Assembly (NCBI GenBank): GCA_930367215.1
Contig: OV884056.1
Coordinates: 285,678,067 to 285,742,066 of the forward strand
From: Pollenia angustigena
Lineage: Eukaryota; Arthropoda; Insecta; Diptera; Polleniidae
Direction of reading: 5' to 3'
Length of the DNA: 64,000 nt
The translations under genes and the position numbers were made by a program. Position 1 is the stretch's first letter. Each line of letters starts with the position of its first letter. The notes under the pieces are model-generated. The model searched no databases. It was not told the origin of the DNA and saw nothing but the letters and a program-made list of their open reading frames with translations. This document shows, piece after piece, positions 10,866 to 21,611 of the stretch.

Positions 10866-11894
10866 ATCTTTACTTTTTACTCTTGAAGCTTTTACTTTTA
10901 AAATCTCTTAAATTTTATAAACTTTTTCTTTTTTTGCGCGTAATAAACGAAATATATATCACAGTTACATACAAATAATTACCTTTTTCTCCTTAAAATA
11001 TTGACCATATGAGCTAAAAGGACGAAATTCGGCTCCGATTTTTCTAAATATAACAGGTAGAGTAATGCACAATTTACCTTCAAAATCAAATTCCTTTTGC
11101 ATTTTCAATTAGCTGCACACAACAAACGTAAAATGAATCTAATAAATCCGAGTGCGTTGTGATGTTTTAAATTAAGCTCATGCACTGCATGAGCAAACAC
11201 AAGTAACACACACACCACGAGTTGTTTTAAGAAAATAACTTGTATGACTAAGAAAATTATACCAAATTGTCTTGAAAGTTATCAATTCGTTCTGTTAGTA
11301 TCAAAACATTTGTGTTGTTTATGGCATTCGTAAACCTAAATGCAAGGCGAATTCACTAAAAGGTGAGGTCAACTTCTTCAACAACACTGCTTTTGTGGTC
11401 CGTTTCTCAGAAATTTTGCTAGTAAAAAAAGTTTGTTTACATATGTACATACAAATATTTTTGTATACAAACTTTGACAAATACCATATGTTGACTTGAT
11501 CCCACCTTCTTATATATTCGCCTTGCCTAAATGTGTGCAAAAAGAAAACGAAATACTGAAAAAAGAGAGAGATAAATGTAAACTACTCAGTTGAGATCTT
11601 ACCAAGGCACATTTAGCAAAGTAGACCCATGGTGAAATAATAATAATACAAAAATGGAAATTAGTCCTAGTTTACGTCAAAAATGTGCTGAACGTTTCAA
11701 AAACTTTAATAAAAACACAAAACGGGGTCTTTTTATAAACATAAATAAAACTTTGACATAAGATCAGACAAAATCGTCGACTGGCTCATTAGGGAGAGCA
11801 ATAACACCAAATTGTCGAATTGCGTATGTCAGATTCAAAATATGTGCATGTGTGCGTTAAAGTGTTTTCGTTTTATATGATGCCGTTTACACGC
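10866..11894. other. No feature seen
   Basis: AT-rich DNA with a short ATGCACTGCAT palindrome near 11179. No coding frame or repeat end recognised. Confidence 0.4.
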
Positions 11895-12290
11895 TAGTGG
11901 CATCATTGGAGTTACGGTTAATGAAGATTGTTACCGCATCGTAATCAATGGTAATAATTTGTTTAAAAATATGAATGCGGTTTCAACAGGATGGCGCTTT
12001 GTGTCATACAGCGACCGCAACTATCGACTTATTGAAATTAAGGCCCCTATTATGGTTTACAACTCAACTCAGTTGAGTTATAATTTCTTAATTTTTGTTG
12101 AATGGTTTACAATTTTTTTATATTGCAGTGAACAAAAAAAAAAAACATAACAAAAATTACAGCTGATCACAACCAGTTGTCCTTATAACAACTCAACTGA
12201 GTTGAGTTGTAAGCCGTAATTGGGGCCTAAATAATAGCGATACGTTGATTTCGAGAAAGGACGAGTCAATTTGCTTTTATCTTTTGAAAG
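11895..12290 (+). pseudogene. mariner transposase relic C split by a MITE
   Basis: Before the MITE the frame reads SGIIGVTVNED... and then RFQQDGALCHTATATIDLL, the block with the second catalytic aspartate. After the MITE (12042-12227) the frame resumes with DTLISRKDE, matching the region before WPPRSCD in the other copies. Dropping the MITE and one TAA leaves an unbroken frame across the junction (LLK-LNNSDTLISR), which fixes the insertion point. No element ends are seen. It belongs to a third sub-lineage. Confidence 0.75.
12042..12227. mobile_element. TAA-flanked foldback MITE 1 (PIF/Harbinger-like)
   Basis: Inverted ends GGCCCC...GGGGCC continue inward as TTTACAACTCAACTCAGTTGAGTT, diverging slightly between arms. 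TAA flanks both sides (12039-12041, 12228-12230). The 186-bp element has no coding capacity. The three-base TAA duplication is typical of PIF/Harbinger elements; the superfamily call is inference from that. Confidence 0.85.
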
Positions 12291-14122
12291 ATATTTTTCA
12301 TTTTCATGTCTCTAACTCTTTACCTTCGTCTTCCTTAACGTTTTTGTCACTATCATCTTTGAAGTATCGAAAACAATACCTTCGAGTGGTTTTACAGAGA
12401 GAAGATATCGTTAATGTAGTTTGAATTTCTTTTATTATTGCTAAATAAACCATAGATTTTTCTTGTAAGTGATTCCTCAAAAATATTTTGAAATTTAACC
12501 AGCACCTGTTGCCATAAAAATTCTGCCCTTTCTTAACAAACAATTTGTTTGCTTGGGTGGAAAACTCTTAATTATATTTATTACAAAATTTAAAAACATT
12601 AGAAAATAAGTAATAAAATATTTTGCAATTTTACTTACAAAATAACACATCTATTTAATGACACACCCACCCACCCAACTTAACTCGAAACCGATTTGTA
12701 ACTAAATAAAAATTATTATTTTATTTAGTGTAATATAAACGACAACAAACTGTGTCACAAATAAACTGCAACTCAGTATTAAGAAGAAAAAAACCACAAG
12801 CTTAACAATTTAACAAAATACAGATAAATTTTTTAACAAAATATTTTTAAAAGCAAAATAAATAAAAAAAAATGAAAAGAATTTTGCCGCCAAATTTATT
12901 TACATAAAAGACGAACGAACACTCAAAATTTTAAATGACAAGTCTAAAAGGCAACAAGTGGGTGTTAAATGAGAAAACTCTCAGATTTGTTTGCTTCTAT
13001 TAGGGGTTGGTTGGGGGGTTTGGCGAGGGAGGTTTGTTAACTTAAGCGGGTCTGTAAATAAATTTCATATAAAATACCTGTTTGAGAATTCTAAACACAA
13101 TTGAGCCAGTTAAAAATGTTCAAATTGAATATAAACAAAAGGTGTAAAAATGTTTATTTTTATTTTTCCCCCAACGATGGATGATCTTAAAAAAAATAAT
13201 ACTTAACAATAATCAGTTGCAGTTTAACTTAATTAAAAACGTGCATAAAAACGACTAAATTTTAGATATTCATTTACCCTGTTCACATCTTACATTTGCA
13301 TAGACATCAAAGTCCAAATTGCCGACATAAACTGTCAATTACTACACAGTCAGTTTAGTTCCTTAAACACCGCCTTGCAATTAGTTTTACTTGATCAAAA
13401 TCAAAGCAACCAACCAACCAACAACAATGAGAGGGAACATGGGTAAAAAAAGATTTTTACTTTAAGATCAAATATGTAAAATTGTTTTTTTTTTTTAGAT
13501 TTTAGTAAATTAAATTTTATTTCTCTTTTGTACAGCTGGTTTTCAGCTAATTTACTTTTTTCCAAGTTAAATGTTTATTTAAGTTGCATGTTTTGTTGTT
13601 CTGTGTTGTATGGAAATGCTAAAGGCAATCAATTTGCATTATTCACAGCACAAAAAGCTACAACAACATGAAGAACAACTTTAGTAGCAGCAAAATTAAA
13701 TTTATTTTTGTGCACAAAAGTGTATTTTTTATTATTAGAAGCTTTTGCTTTTAAGAAAAAGGGAAGTAAGCGAGAATTTTGCTATTAAAATTTTTAAATT
13801 CATATGAAAAACCCAATAAAAATAATTAAATTTTAAACAAACATTCTTTTGTCTCTATTGTAATCAACGCCTTTGTTTGTTTTTTTTTACGTTTGGCAAC
13901 ATCGTCAAATATTAAAGCTAACGGTAACCTGAATAAAATGTAAACAAAGTCAGCAGTTTTGGCAAAAAAAGAAAAAAAAATCAAACACTGATAAGCCCGA
14001 AAAATACCAGGATCAGGGATGGAAAATTCACGGTTATTGTGGTTTTTTATATTAAAATTATTATTTATTTGAAAAAAAGTTTCCAAAAGTTAGAATATCG
14101 TTTTTATTTTAATAAAAACAAG
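12291..14122. other. Unassigned stretch with a weak promoter/first-exon-like patch
   Basis: Mostly AT-rich without repeats. Around 13350 there is TCAGTT, which fits the fly initiator, followed 80 bases later by CAACCAACCAACCAACAACA and an ATG at 13428 in a good fly start context, then after 18 bases GGTAAAAA that could be a weak splice donor. There is no TATA box or downstream promoter element I can point to. This could be the 5' end of a host transcript, but the evidence is thin. Confidence 0.25.
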
Positions 14123-14125
14123 TAA

Positions 14126-14888
14126 TGGCTAATTAATCGGTGCAAGTTAAACTCTCTTTTTAGTTTAAAATTTGTTTAAACCAGCAAATCTTTAATTCAG
14201 TAAACATTTAAACCATTGTTCGATAATAAACAGTACATTATTTAACGTTCGGCTCACACACCCAGGAACGATTTCTATTTTTTTTGTGATTGTGTAGACA
14301 TACACAACCCCCCTAATACCGTTCGTAACTATTTTCAAAAAGATCTGAACATTATATAAAGTTCGGTTCTTCGTTAAAAAACAGAACAATTGTAGTGATA
14401 CTGTAGACAAACATTATATTTTAATGTTCTATAATGTTTTTTTCGTGTGTGTATTTTGTTTTTGTAAAAATGTTTTTTTTACCAGCCAAAAGGGACGAAC
14501 ATTAACGAGCCGAACCGAACACATTGAAGTTTGTGAATTTTCAATAAAAACTGAAACGGAAGTAAATTTTTGTGTTCGAAAGATGACTAACAGGAAAACG
14601 TTATTTTTTAATGAATTTCTACACAAACACTATTAGCGTTTGTGTTTTCCACAAATCTACCGAACCGAACATTAAAAAACGACATTTAGTGTTTATTTTC
14701 GAACACTGATTTAAACCATCTCTAAACAGACAAAATTGGGCGTTTAAATTACCAATACAAATCATGTGAGTTTGACAACATTTATCGTAGTGCTGCCACA
14801 TTATTATTTTTGTTAAGTTTAAACTACACATAAATTTCAGTTTAGTTCAACTAAACCAACGTTTAAACAATCATTGATTTATTAGCCA
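14126..14888. mobile_element. TAA-flanked foldback MITE 2, carrying a hAT MITE
   Basis: Ends TGGCTAAT(T/A)AATC are inverted at both sides and TAA flanks each (14123-14125, 14889-14891). The arms continue inward with GTTTAAA segments. A hAT element (14214-14708) sits inside. The right part (TTGACAACATTTATCGTAGTG and the ATTTATTAGCCATAA end) recurs at 51480-51663. Confidence 0.75.
14214..14708. mobile_element. hAT MITE with perfect 8-bp duplication
   Basis: Ends CATTGTTCGATAATAAAC (left) and CAGTGTTCGAAAATAAAC (right, minus strand), flanked by the exact direct repeat ATTTAAAC at 14206-14213 and 14709-14716. Subterminal motifs CGAACATT/AACGTTCGG recur on both sides. Eight-base duplications and such motifs are hAT features. 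No transposase is encoded. Confidence 0.9.
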
Positions 14889-14929
14889 TAAGAGTGATAT
14901 AAGTCATGTAAATGCCGTTCTTTATGGAT

Positions 14930-15320
14930 AAATAAATCAACCTGGTGGCACGCCCACTTGCCAAATCCCGCCCACAATTTGTCGGATGTTGTGAATTGAT
15001 AACCAAGATGCATGTACCTAATTAAGACAATTTTGGCTCTTTCCGTTCTCCAGATGTACATAAATCTTTTTATATTTGTATGGGAAGTGCCATGCCATTT
15101 TGATGGCAAAGATGCTTGTTCCTAATTTGGAAACTGGCTCCTGCCGTTCGTCAGATATACATAAATGTATAATCAGGCTTAATTACAATAGCAAACAATT
15201 CCGGACTATATGTGACATTATTATATAACTACCAAGTCTCCATCATATCTTGGGTCTTTGGAAAACCCATTTCAACGGACAGACCGGCAGACGGACGGAG
15301 CCGGACATCAATATTGTAGA
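14930..15320 (+). repeat. R4 repeat copy
   Basis: Matches the second half of the copy at 1290-1630: CACGCCCACTT, ATCCCGCCCACA, TTGGCTCTTTCCGTTCTCCAGAT and GGAAAACCCATTTCAAC occur in the same order. Diverged and non-coding. Confidence 0.6.
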
Positions 15321-15780
15321 AATTACGCTCCTGCTCTACGAGAAATAACGCTATGTTAAAACTTTTCTTGCAAAAGATCCATTGTTTCTCTTGTTGTGTG
15401 GCAAGTTTCACCATTCTGTTGAAACCACATATTCTCTACGTATAATACGCTTTGGACCATTTCCCTGCAGCGATTTCCATTGACCATTTTTACCTCAGAT
15501 TTGGACGCTCTTTCCAAGAAAAAAAGATACCCGTTTCCAAATATTAAATTCGATATTCGCCACGTTTACGCGTACGAAACATTTATTGGCGTTTTCTTTT
15601 CTGAGTAAAATTCTGCATTTATTCTGCCTTTTACATTTTTTTTTATGTTCTTTTCTGAAAAACATGTGTTATTTTAAAAGTGTAAAGCGTTCTTTTCTGA
15701 TGATGTTTCCTTGAAAATTAAAAAAAAATTGCATGTTCAACACTCATTTTAATCAAAGGGGCATTAGTGCAGCACTAGAT

Positions 15781-15915
15781 CAAGGTGAATTCAGTACAAG
15801 GTGGTGGCAAGTTTCCAGCCGTAAATACTAACAATGCTAAACAAAAAACAACTGCTGTTTTTATAGGCTTTGGATTGTTGTAGTCTTGCCACCATCTGTA
15901 ATTGAATTTACCTTA
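15781..15915. repeat. Small foldback element
   Basis: Inverted ends CAAGGTGAATTCAGTACA and, from the other side, TAAGGTAAATTCAATTACA, both followed by a GTGGCAAG block. 135 bp, no coding capacity. Target duplication not resolved. From 15321 to 15780 and 15916 to 16224 I see nothing else. Confidence 0.6.
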
Positions 15916-16226
15916 CGCTAATTGTATCTTATTGTTTAATGCCGAAATTTGTGTTCTTTTGTAAACGTAAAATATGAAACACTTCTTAAAAATTAGAGGA
16001 GCATTTAAAAATGTTGCCAAGTCATATTTAAAACTTATGCAACACTTTTTTTTCTAGAAAAGAAAACGCCATAAGTCTGAGTAACGAGGCTTTTTTTACT
16101 GGTCGTGTTTGACTTTGGCACTTGTCTTGAAACATAAAAAAACTGTAAAAAACCTAATATAGATACTTACATGCATGCGTGTGCCTAATTTTTAAACAAA
16201 CATTACGCACGCTTATGAGAAAAATA

Positions 16227-16599
16227 CATGTCGATACTTTCCCGTAAGAATGTATTAAGCGACACTTTTTTCGAAAATGACTTTTTGATGTGGAACTATA
16301 CTAGAAGTTAAGCGCCACATTTTGGTCTGGGTTTCGCTGCCCTATCATGGATGCAAAGGAAACTAGAGTGAAAATAAAATTGTATCAACCGTCAAGTTTT
16401 CTCACTGGAATAATGTTGCACCCTGTAATTTTTATTATCCGCCACATTTTTAAATATGTTTTGTATTCTGAAAATCGCTTTCCAAATATGTTTCTTTCAA
16501 TAAAATCCGAAAAATAAATAACTAAATGAAATGTTTTTTTCGTTTCCTACACAATTTTAGAAATGTCGCTTAATACATTCTTACGGGAAGGTATCGATG
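16227..16599. mobile_element. TA-flanked long-TIR MITE
   Basis: Long inverted repeats (CGATAC(T/C)TTCCCGTAAG, then AATGTATTAAGCGACA) at both ends, about 40 bases, with TA on each side (16225-16226, 16600-16601). The interior is AT-rich. The TA flank suggests the Tc1/mariner superfamily; no coding part supports this. Confidence 0.7.
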
Positions 16600-16612
16600 T
16601 AATGAAGCATAA

Positions 16613-17073
16613 AGGCCAGTTTACACGGTAATACAATGTATAACGACTTCGTAGAATCAAAATATTATGAACTTCTCTCCGTGTTTAAAAGAAAAATCTT
16701 TTGTAAGTATAATTCATGTTTACACGGATGGTATTAATAAAATCAAAAATAACAACAAAAAAGCAGATGACTGCAGTTTTAAATTTTTACAAAACCAACA
16801 TGAAAATTTCCTGAGTTGATTTTAGTTGTTTTTGTAATTGTATAAAAATGATACTACCTTTAATATACTCTGTTAAAATACACCGCAGGTGTGATGAGAA
16901 TACATAAGTTTCTAAAATGGTTTAGAAAAAAAGCATTTACCGACCGCTTGTCAGATTTTGTATTCGTATTCTCTCTTACTCAATACATTTTGCTTTTACA
17001 TTATAAGATTTTTCTCATTCTACATAATTTTTTGCAATGTCGTTATACATTGTATTACCGTGTAAACTGGCCT
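16613..17073. mobile_element. TAA-flanked foldback MITE 3 (PIF/Harbinger-like)
   Basis: Ends AGGCCAGTTTACACGGTAAT are exactly inverted at the right side, and the arms continue (ACAATGTATAACGAC). TAA flanks both sides (16610-16612, 17074-17076). Starts only 11 bases after the TA of the preceding MITE. Position 8-14 of the end is TTTACAC, shared with five other MITEs here. Confidence 0.9.
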
Positions 17074-17139
17074 TAAGGACTTTGGAAATTTTCAAGATCA
17101 TTATAAACATTTTGTATATCACCTACGAAAAAATGATTT

Positions 17140-17440
17140 TATAATAAATTCATTTTGTTTATAAGCATTGATTTGTCATATAGAACCATTTTTAATATCA
17201 TCACCAGGGAAACCACAAATATGCAATTGCATGTTTTTCCTTGTGCGACTAATGAAGGCAGAAATAATATATCTATCCGTTTTAGGGTTTTTTATGAATT
17301 TTGGCATCGATTTGTTAGTGCATATTTTGGCACATTTTACCTTTTTGCAGCATTTTTTAAGTTTTTGGCGCATATTTTGCCTTTTGGAGGCATATTTTGA
17401 TGCATATTCGATTTTTTTAGATGCCTCTTGTAAGCTTTCG
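17140..17440. repeat. Dispersed repeat R3, copy 1 (ATATTTTG/ATGCA-rich)
   Basis: Shares AATATGCAATT, TTCCTTGTGCGA, TATCCGTTT and TTTTATGAATTTTG in order with 57860-58140. The right part is a series of GCATATTTTG motifs, like subterminal repeats of hAT elements. The open frames across it are chance. Confidence 0.55.
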
Positions 17441-19465
17441 CAGCAAATAAAAAAAATTGTTTTCGAAATTCTTTTTTACATATGGCTTTTCTCTTTTAAA
17501 TATCTATCTGTTTACCCAACGTTTTGCTTTAATTTCGCCATCCACGTTTAATTTTTACTCTAAAATGAAGACAAAGCAGGTTCTAATTAAAGATAATGTT
17601 ATTTTAAGCTTTAAAATTTTACATAAAAGCAAAAATTTAGGAAAAAGCAATTATAAACATACGTTTTTGGCGATGTGTGCAATACGTAGAAATCTGAACC
17701 AATCTTTTAGTACACTGATCGCAAAAGAATCATTTTTTAAAGTGAAGTCTATGTAAATGGTGAGCATCGGTCTTTAATTTAATGCATTCCCCATAAAAAC
17801 TTCTTTCTAAATTAGACTCACACTTCCGTAGCATTTAAAAAATTTTTATATTGCTTGAAAAAATTCTTTGCTTTCCTGTTTCTTAGAGAACATTCCCCTT
17901 CTCGCTATCCCCCTTTTCTAAGATAAATAAGCAATCTAACACTTGTTAATAAATGCAATTTTTTTGTTAATGCTTTTATATCGCTGCCGCTGTCTAATTT
18001 ACAACCAAACAAATAGAAAAAAAAAAACTTGTTCATTTAACCAAAATACATTTTAACACCATTGAAAATAAATGACTAAAGAATGATGCATCGCTTTAAT
18101 AACTATTTAAAACATCGACAAAAAAAAACAAACAACAAGCATGGAACTGGTGGTACCCAGTCGTTCGAAATCGCTGCAATACTTTCATTAAATTTACAGT
18201 TAATCAGAAGTATTCAATTGATTTTTCAACGTTAGTCAATGCAGCCTACAGAAGAGAGTAGCAAATAAATCGGAAATAACGACATTTATGGGCAAAATTT
18301 TCTTTGTAAAGTCCAGTAATTAGTCATAGTTTCCTGAGCACAGCTGGGTTTAATTGATAAGTAGCAATGTTTGAAAATGCAACTAAGATTTTTGCATGAT
18401 TCAGTCATGCTTAAACACTTCATAATTACAACAGCAGCTAGAAAAAGTGAATAAATATGTACGAGTTTCTTAAGAAGTTTTAAAGAACGTTACAAAAATT
18501 TGTTTAATGCGAAAAATGTTTAAATGTTAAAACGATAACCGGATAATTTTACAAAAATAAAATTAAAGAAGTTGTTCTTACACAATAAATAAATTCAATT
18601 TTTAAAAGTTTGCTTATTTTTTTTTTCAAAACATCAGAATAAGCTTACAAAGACACGTAATTGCAAGATTATTGGGAAATGATTTTCCCAAAACTCCAGA
18701 AGAACTCCCATTTTTATTACAAGCAAATGGTTGCCAATCATTTACAATGTTTTAAATTTACTCAAGGATACAGGCACAGTGATCGAGATCCCTGATCTAG
18801 GGGCATTCAACTCTTAACTGTATTTAAGAACAGGCTTATATTTATCTTCTATTTAAAAATATATAAATAATTTGATATAATATTGATTGCTTAATCGGAA
18901 GTTCATCTGTTTCTAAACAGAACTATCAGGAAAATTAACGTCTTTTTGCATATTTTGCCCTGAATTTAGTATATCTCCATCTAAGATATAAGAGCCCATT
19001 GTGCGATTGACTTTGTTACTGTGTGATTGATCATGGTCTAGATTGACTTTTTCAAGTGCACTAAAACGTGAAAAAAAATGTTTAGCCCTTAAAACGAACA
19101 TTTTCTTTATATTTAAGCATGAAAATATACTTACGATGTCCTTTTTTAAAAAGCTTTTTTAAAACCTTTTTATATGCTTTTACGCATTAAGTTTCCCAGG
19201 AGGTGGCATCACTGGTACGGACACATTGAAATCTCTAATGAGAAATCCGCTCAAGTAGTCAGTAGCAGAATGATAGAAACAGTGCTTTTAGACATTGCGG
19301 TTTGTCGCCAAACGTGGCGATTTTGAAACGTGTTTGGCGGTTGGATTTTCCATTTGGCGACTGGCGATTTTTGATACTACTGGCGGTTTACTTGGCTGTT
19401 TCATTCATTAATTTTTTGTTATCATTTCAATATTTTTTTAAGTGAATTTTATATTCAGTCTCTAT
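17441..19465. other. No feature seen
   Basis: AT-rich DNA. Around 19310-19380 the motif TGGCGAT/TTTGGCG recurs several times, and again at 20600-20620, so the mariner at 19468 may lie inside an older element with TGGCGAT subterminal repeats; its ends are not clear. Confidence 0.35.
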
Positions 19466-19467
19466 TA

Positions 19468-20323
19468 AATGGTTGATTTTTTAAGAGCTATAGGAAAGTT
19501 TAAAAAAAACACATAAAATTCAGAAAAATGTATTAAATCTTTATTTGAATCGAGAGTACGGTCCATATAATTTAATGTTTGAAGATTATTTCATGTAAAT
19601 GTTGACCGTGACTGTGCCTCAAATTGTTCATCCGCTTAGTCCGATTTTGGCATACTCTTTCCAACATTTCGGCCGGTATCTCATGAATAAATGCTTCAAT
19701 GTTGTCTTCCAATGCGTCAGTTGAAGCGGGTGTGTGTGTGTATAGACATGAGCTTTAACATAGCCCCACAACAAATAGTCTAAAGGCGTTAAATCGCACG
19801 ATCTAGGCGGCCAATTGTCCGGTCCCGAACGTGAAAGAAAATTTTCACCGAACTCGCCTCTCAATAATTCCATTGTTAAGCGTGCTGTGCGGCATGTGGC
19901 ACCGTCTTGTTGAAACCAAATGTCATGCAAGTCAAGCTCTTGCATTTTGGGCAAAAAAAAGTTGGATATCATCTCACGCTCACCATTCACAGTTACGTTA
20001 CGATTCGCATCATCTTTGAAGAAGTACGGTCCAGTGATGCCACCAGCCCATAAACCGCTTGGACTTTTTCTGGATGCATTGGTAGCTCTTGCAATGCTTC
20101 TGGCTGATCTTCACTCTAAAATCGACAATTCTGGTTATTAACGTACCCCTTGAGCCAAAAATGAGCTTCGTCGCTGAACACAAGAAGCGCGCGATGAACT
20201 TTCTTAACAGAGCACGCATTTTGATAATAAAATGCAAGCGTTGTTCGTTATAGACCAAACTAAAGATTTTTGACAGTGTTTAACCAGTGTTGCCAAAAAG
20301 ATAATAGCTAAAAAATCATCCGA
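19468..20323 (-). mobile_element. mariner (DD41D/rosa-like) copy B2
   Basis: Minus-strand copy of the B family: the left end in window coordinates reads GGTTGATTTTTTAAGAG, and the other end, on the minus strand, TCGGATGATTTTTTAGC, with TA flanks. It keeps the second and third catalytic blocks but has lost its start codon by a short deletion relative to copies B1 and B3, so it is not autonomous. Confidence 0.9.
19606..20250 (-). pseudogene. mariner transposase relic (copy B2)
   Basis: The longest frame (19628-19990) reads QQDGATCRTARLTMELLRGE and PPRSCDLTPLDYLLWG. The aspartate of QQDGA and that of PLDY have 41 residues between them, which defines DD41D. The helix-turn-helix start is deleted: the ATG and the next codons are gone, as is a second 10-base piece. 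A frameshift occurs near 19730, where a GT microsatellite has grown, and another near 20040. The first catalytic region is present in pieces around 20150-20175. Confidence 0.85.
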
Positions 20324-20649
20324 TAGTTCTAATTCTATATATGCAGGTCAAAACACCAGTAATGAAATGAGGCTTAAGTGTACGATCTTATTAAGACTTG
20401 TGTACTTTATTTTAGGTTTTTTAATTGAATATATGATCTCCATTATTTAAAAAAATAACAGAAACTAAACAAAATTAACTTTCGGTGACTTTTTAAGTTT
20501 TTTTTGACGATTTTTGACTGTAATATTATACTAGCTTTTTTTGTATGCAAAATTTAATTTAAAAAAAAATGTTGCGAAAACTGAACAAAATTGATGTTTG
20601 GCGATTTCTGACATCCGGTTTAGCGATAGAGCTGAAAAAAATTTTACAA

Positions 20650-20870
20650 TACCGGAGAGAAATAAACATTACGCCATCCCAAAAACAAAGTTGATATCTT
20701 CTGCGCATTTTGGACAAATGACGTCATGCGAACTGCATTTCTTGTTACGGACAAACTATGTCATCTAATGGAAAATCAAGCACATGGTGTAGTATTGTGT
20801 TCTATTATTCGTGGTCAGTATTCCCTGACCTGATTGTCATACGGTTTAGTGTTGCCAAGAATTTGTAAAA
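20650..20870 (+). repeat. Dispersed repeat R2, copy 1
   Basis: Shares CCAAAAACAAAGTTGA, CTTCTGCGCAT, TTGGACAA(A/G)TGACGTCA and a TCATCT(A/T).TGGAAA block with 60510-60830. Non-coding; class unknown. Confidence 0.55.
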
Positions 20871-20884
20871 TAAAACCTAATTAA

Positions 20885-21027
20885 GTCCGGGCTCACACTA
20901 TGAAAGTTTTCTTTCAGAAAGTCTGAGTTTATAGGTGAGAGAGGAGAAAATAAAAGCATGTTCTCTTCCCCTCTCACCAATAAACTCAGACTTTCTGAAA
21001 GAAAACTTTCATAGTGTGATCCCAGAC
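20885..21027. mobile_element. TAA-flanked foldback MITE 4 (PIF/Harbinger-like)
   Basis: A nearly complete palindrome: GTCCGGGCTCACACTATG at the left mirrors GTCTGGGATCACACTATG at the right, with arms of about 60 bases. TAA flanks each side (20882-20884, 21028-21030). Position 8-14 reads CTCACAC. The open frame across it is an effect of the palindrome. Confidence 0.9.
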
Positions 21028-21514
21028 TAAGGAGAATTTTTATGAGCAAAAGTTTTTATGTATGAAATAAAAAAATATTCAAAAAGGTAAAAATTATTCG
21101 TTATTCTCTTGCGATCACTTTAAATAAAATAAAAACTTGATAAAAGTTGCTATGAAATGTCAACTATTTGTTAATGCATATTTGGACATATTCTAACATT
21201 TTGAAGTTTTAAGTCATTTATTGTTAAAACATAAATAAAATTTTGTAAATAAAAAACATATTGCTACGAAAGTAACTTTAGTTAAGAATTAGTTGTAATA
21301 ATTATTTGTCTTGTATATCTTGTGTAGTTGTTTTGTATTCGTAAGTAGTTTTATTAGTTTACATTGTTATTAAAAATTGTTATAATTTAGTACACTTCAA
21401 TCCCAATGTGCAGAAAGCCGTCCAAAAAATGCTTCAGTATAAGTGGTGAAATTATGTAAACATAAGTGCCGCCTAAAAACATAATAGACGTAAGAGTGGT
21501 AAATAGTAAAGCCT
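21028..21514. other. AT-rich DNA upstream of the heat-shock element
   Basis: No repeat or coding feature recognised. If the heat-shock-type promoter is real this would be its distal upstream region. Confidence 0.35.
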
Positions 21515-21600
21515 CGAACCTTCGAGAAACATTACGAATGTTCTAGATGGCTGAATTACAGTATAAAAACTTGCGGCGGCTAGCATCAAAAGACAGTATT
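21515..21600 (+). promoter_or_regulatory. Heat-shock element plus TATA box (orphan hsp-type promoter)
   Basis: Seven consecutive 5-base units run in phase from 21515 to 21549: cGAAc, cTTCg, aGAAa, cATTa, cGAAt, gTTCt, aGAtg. Five match the nGAAn/nTTCn unit bound by heat shock factor exactly and the last keeps GA. A TATAAAA box follows at 21562-21568, 13 bases after the array, the layout of proximal fly hsp promoters. The start would fall near 21590-21595. About 20 bases later the tail of an inserted LINE begins, and no heat-shock protein coding region is in the window. Sequence beyond the LINE (23851 on) may be the separated leader, but I cannot show it. Confidence 0.6.
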
Positions 21601-21611
21601 AGTTTAGACTT

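Noticed and set aside
20846..21049. 67-codon frame across 20885-21027
   Set aside because: It is an effect of the palindromic MITE 4, which can be read on both strands.
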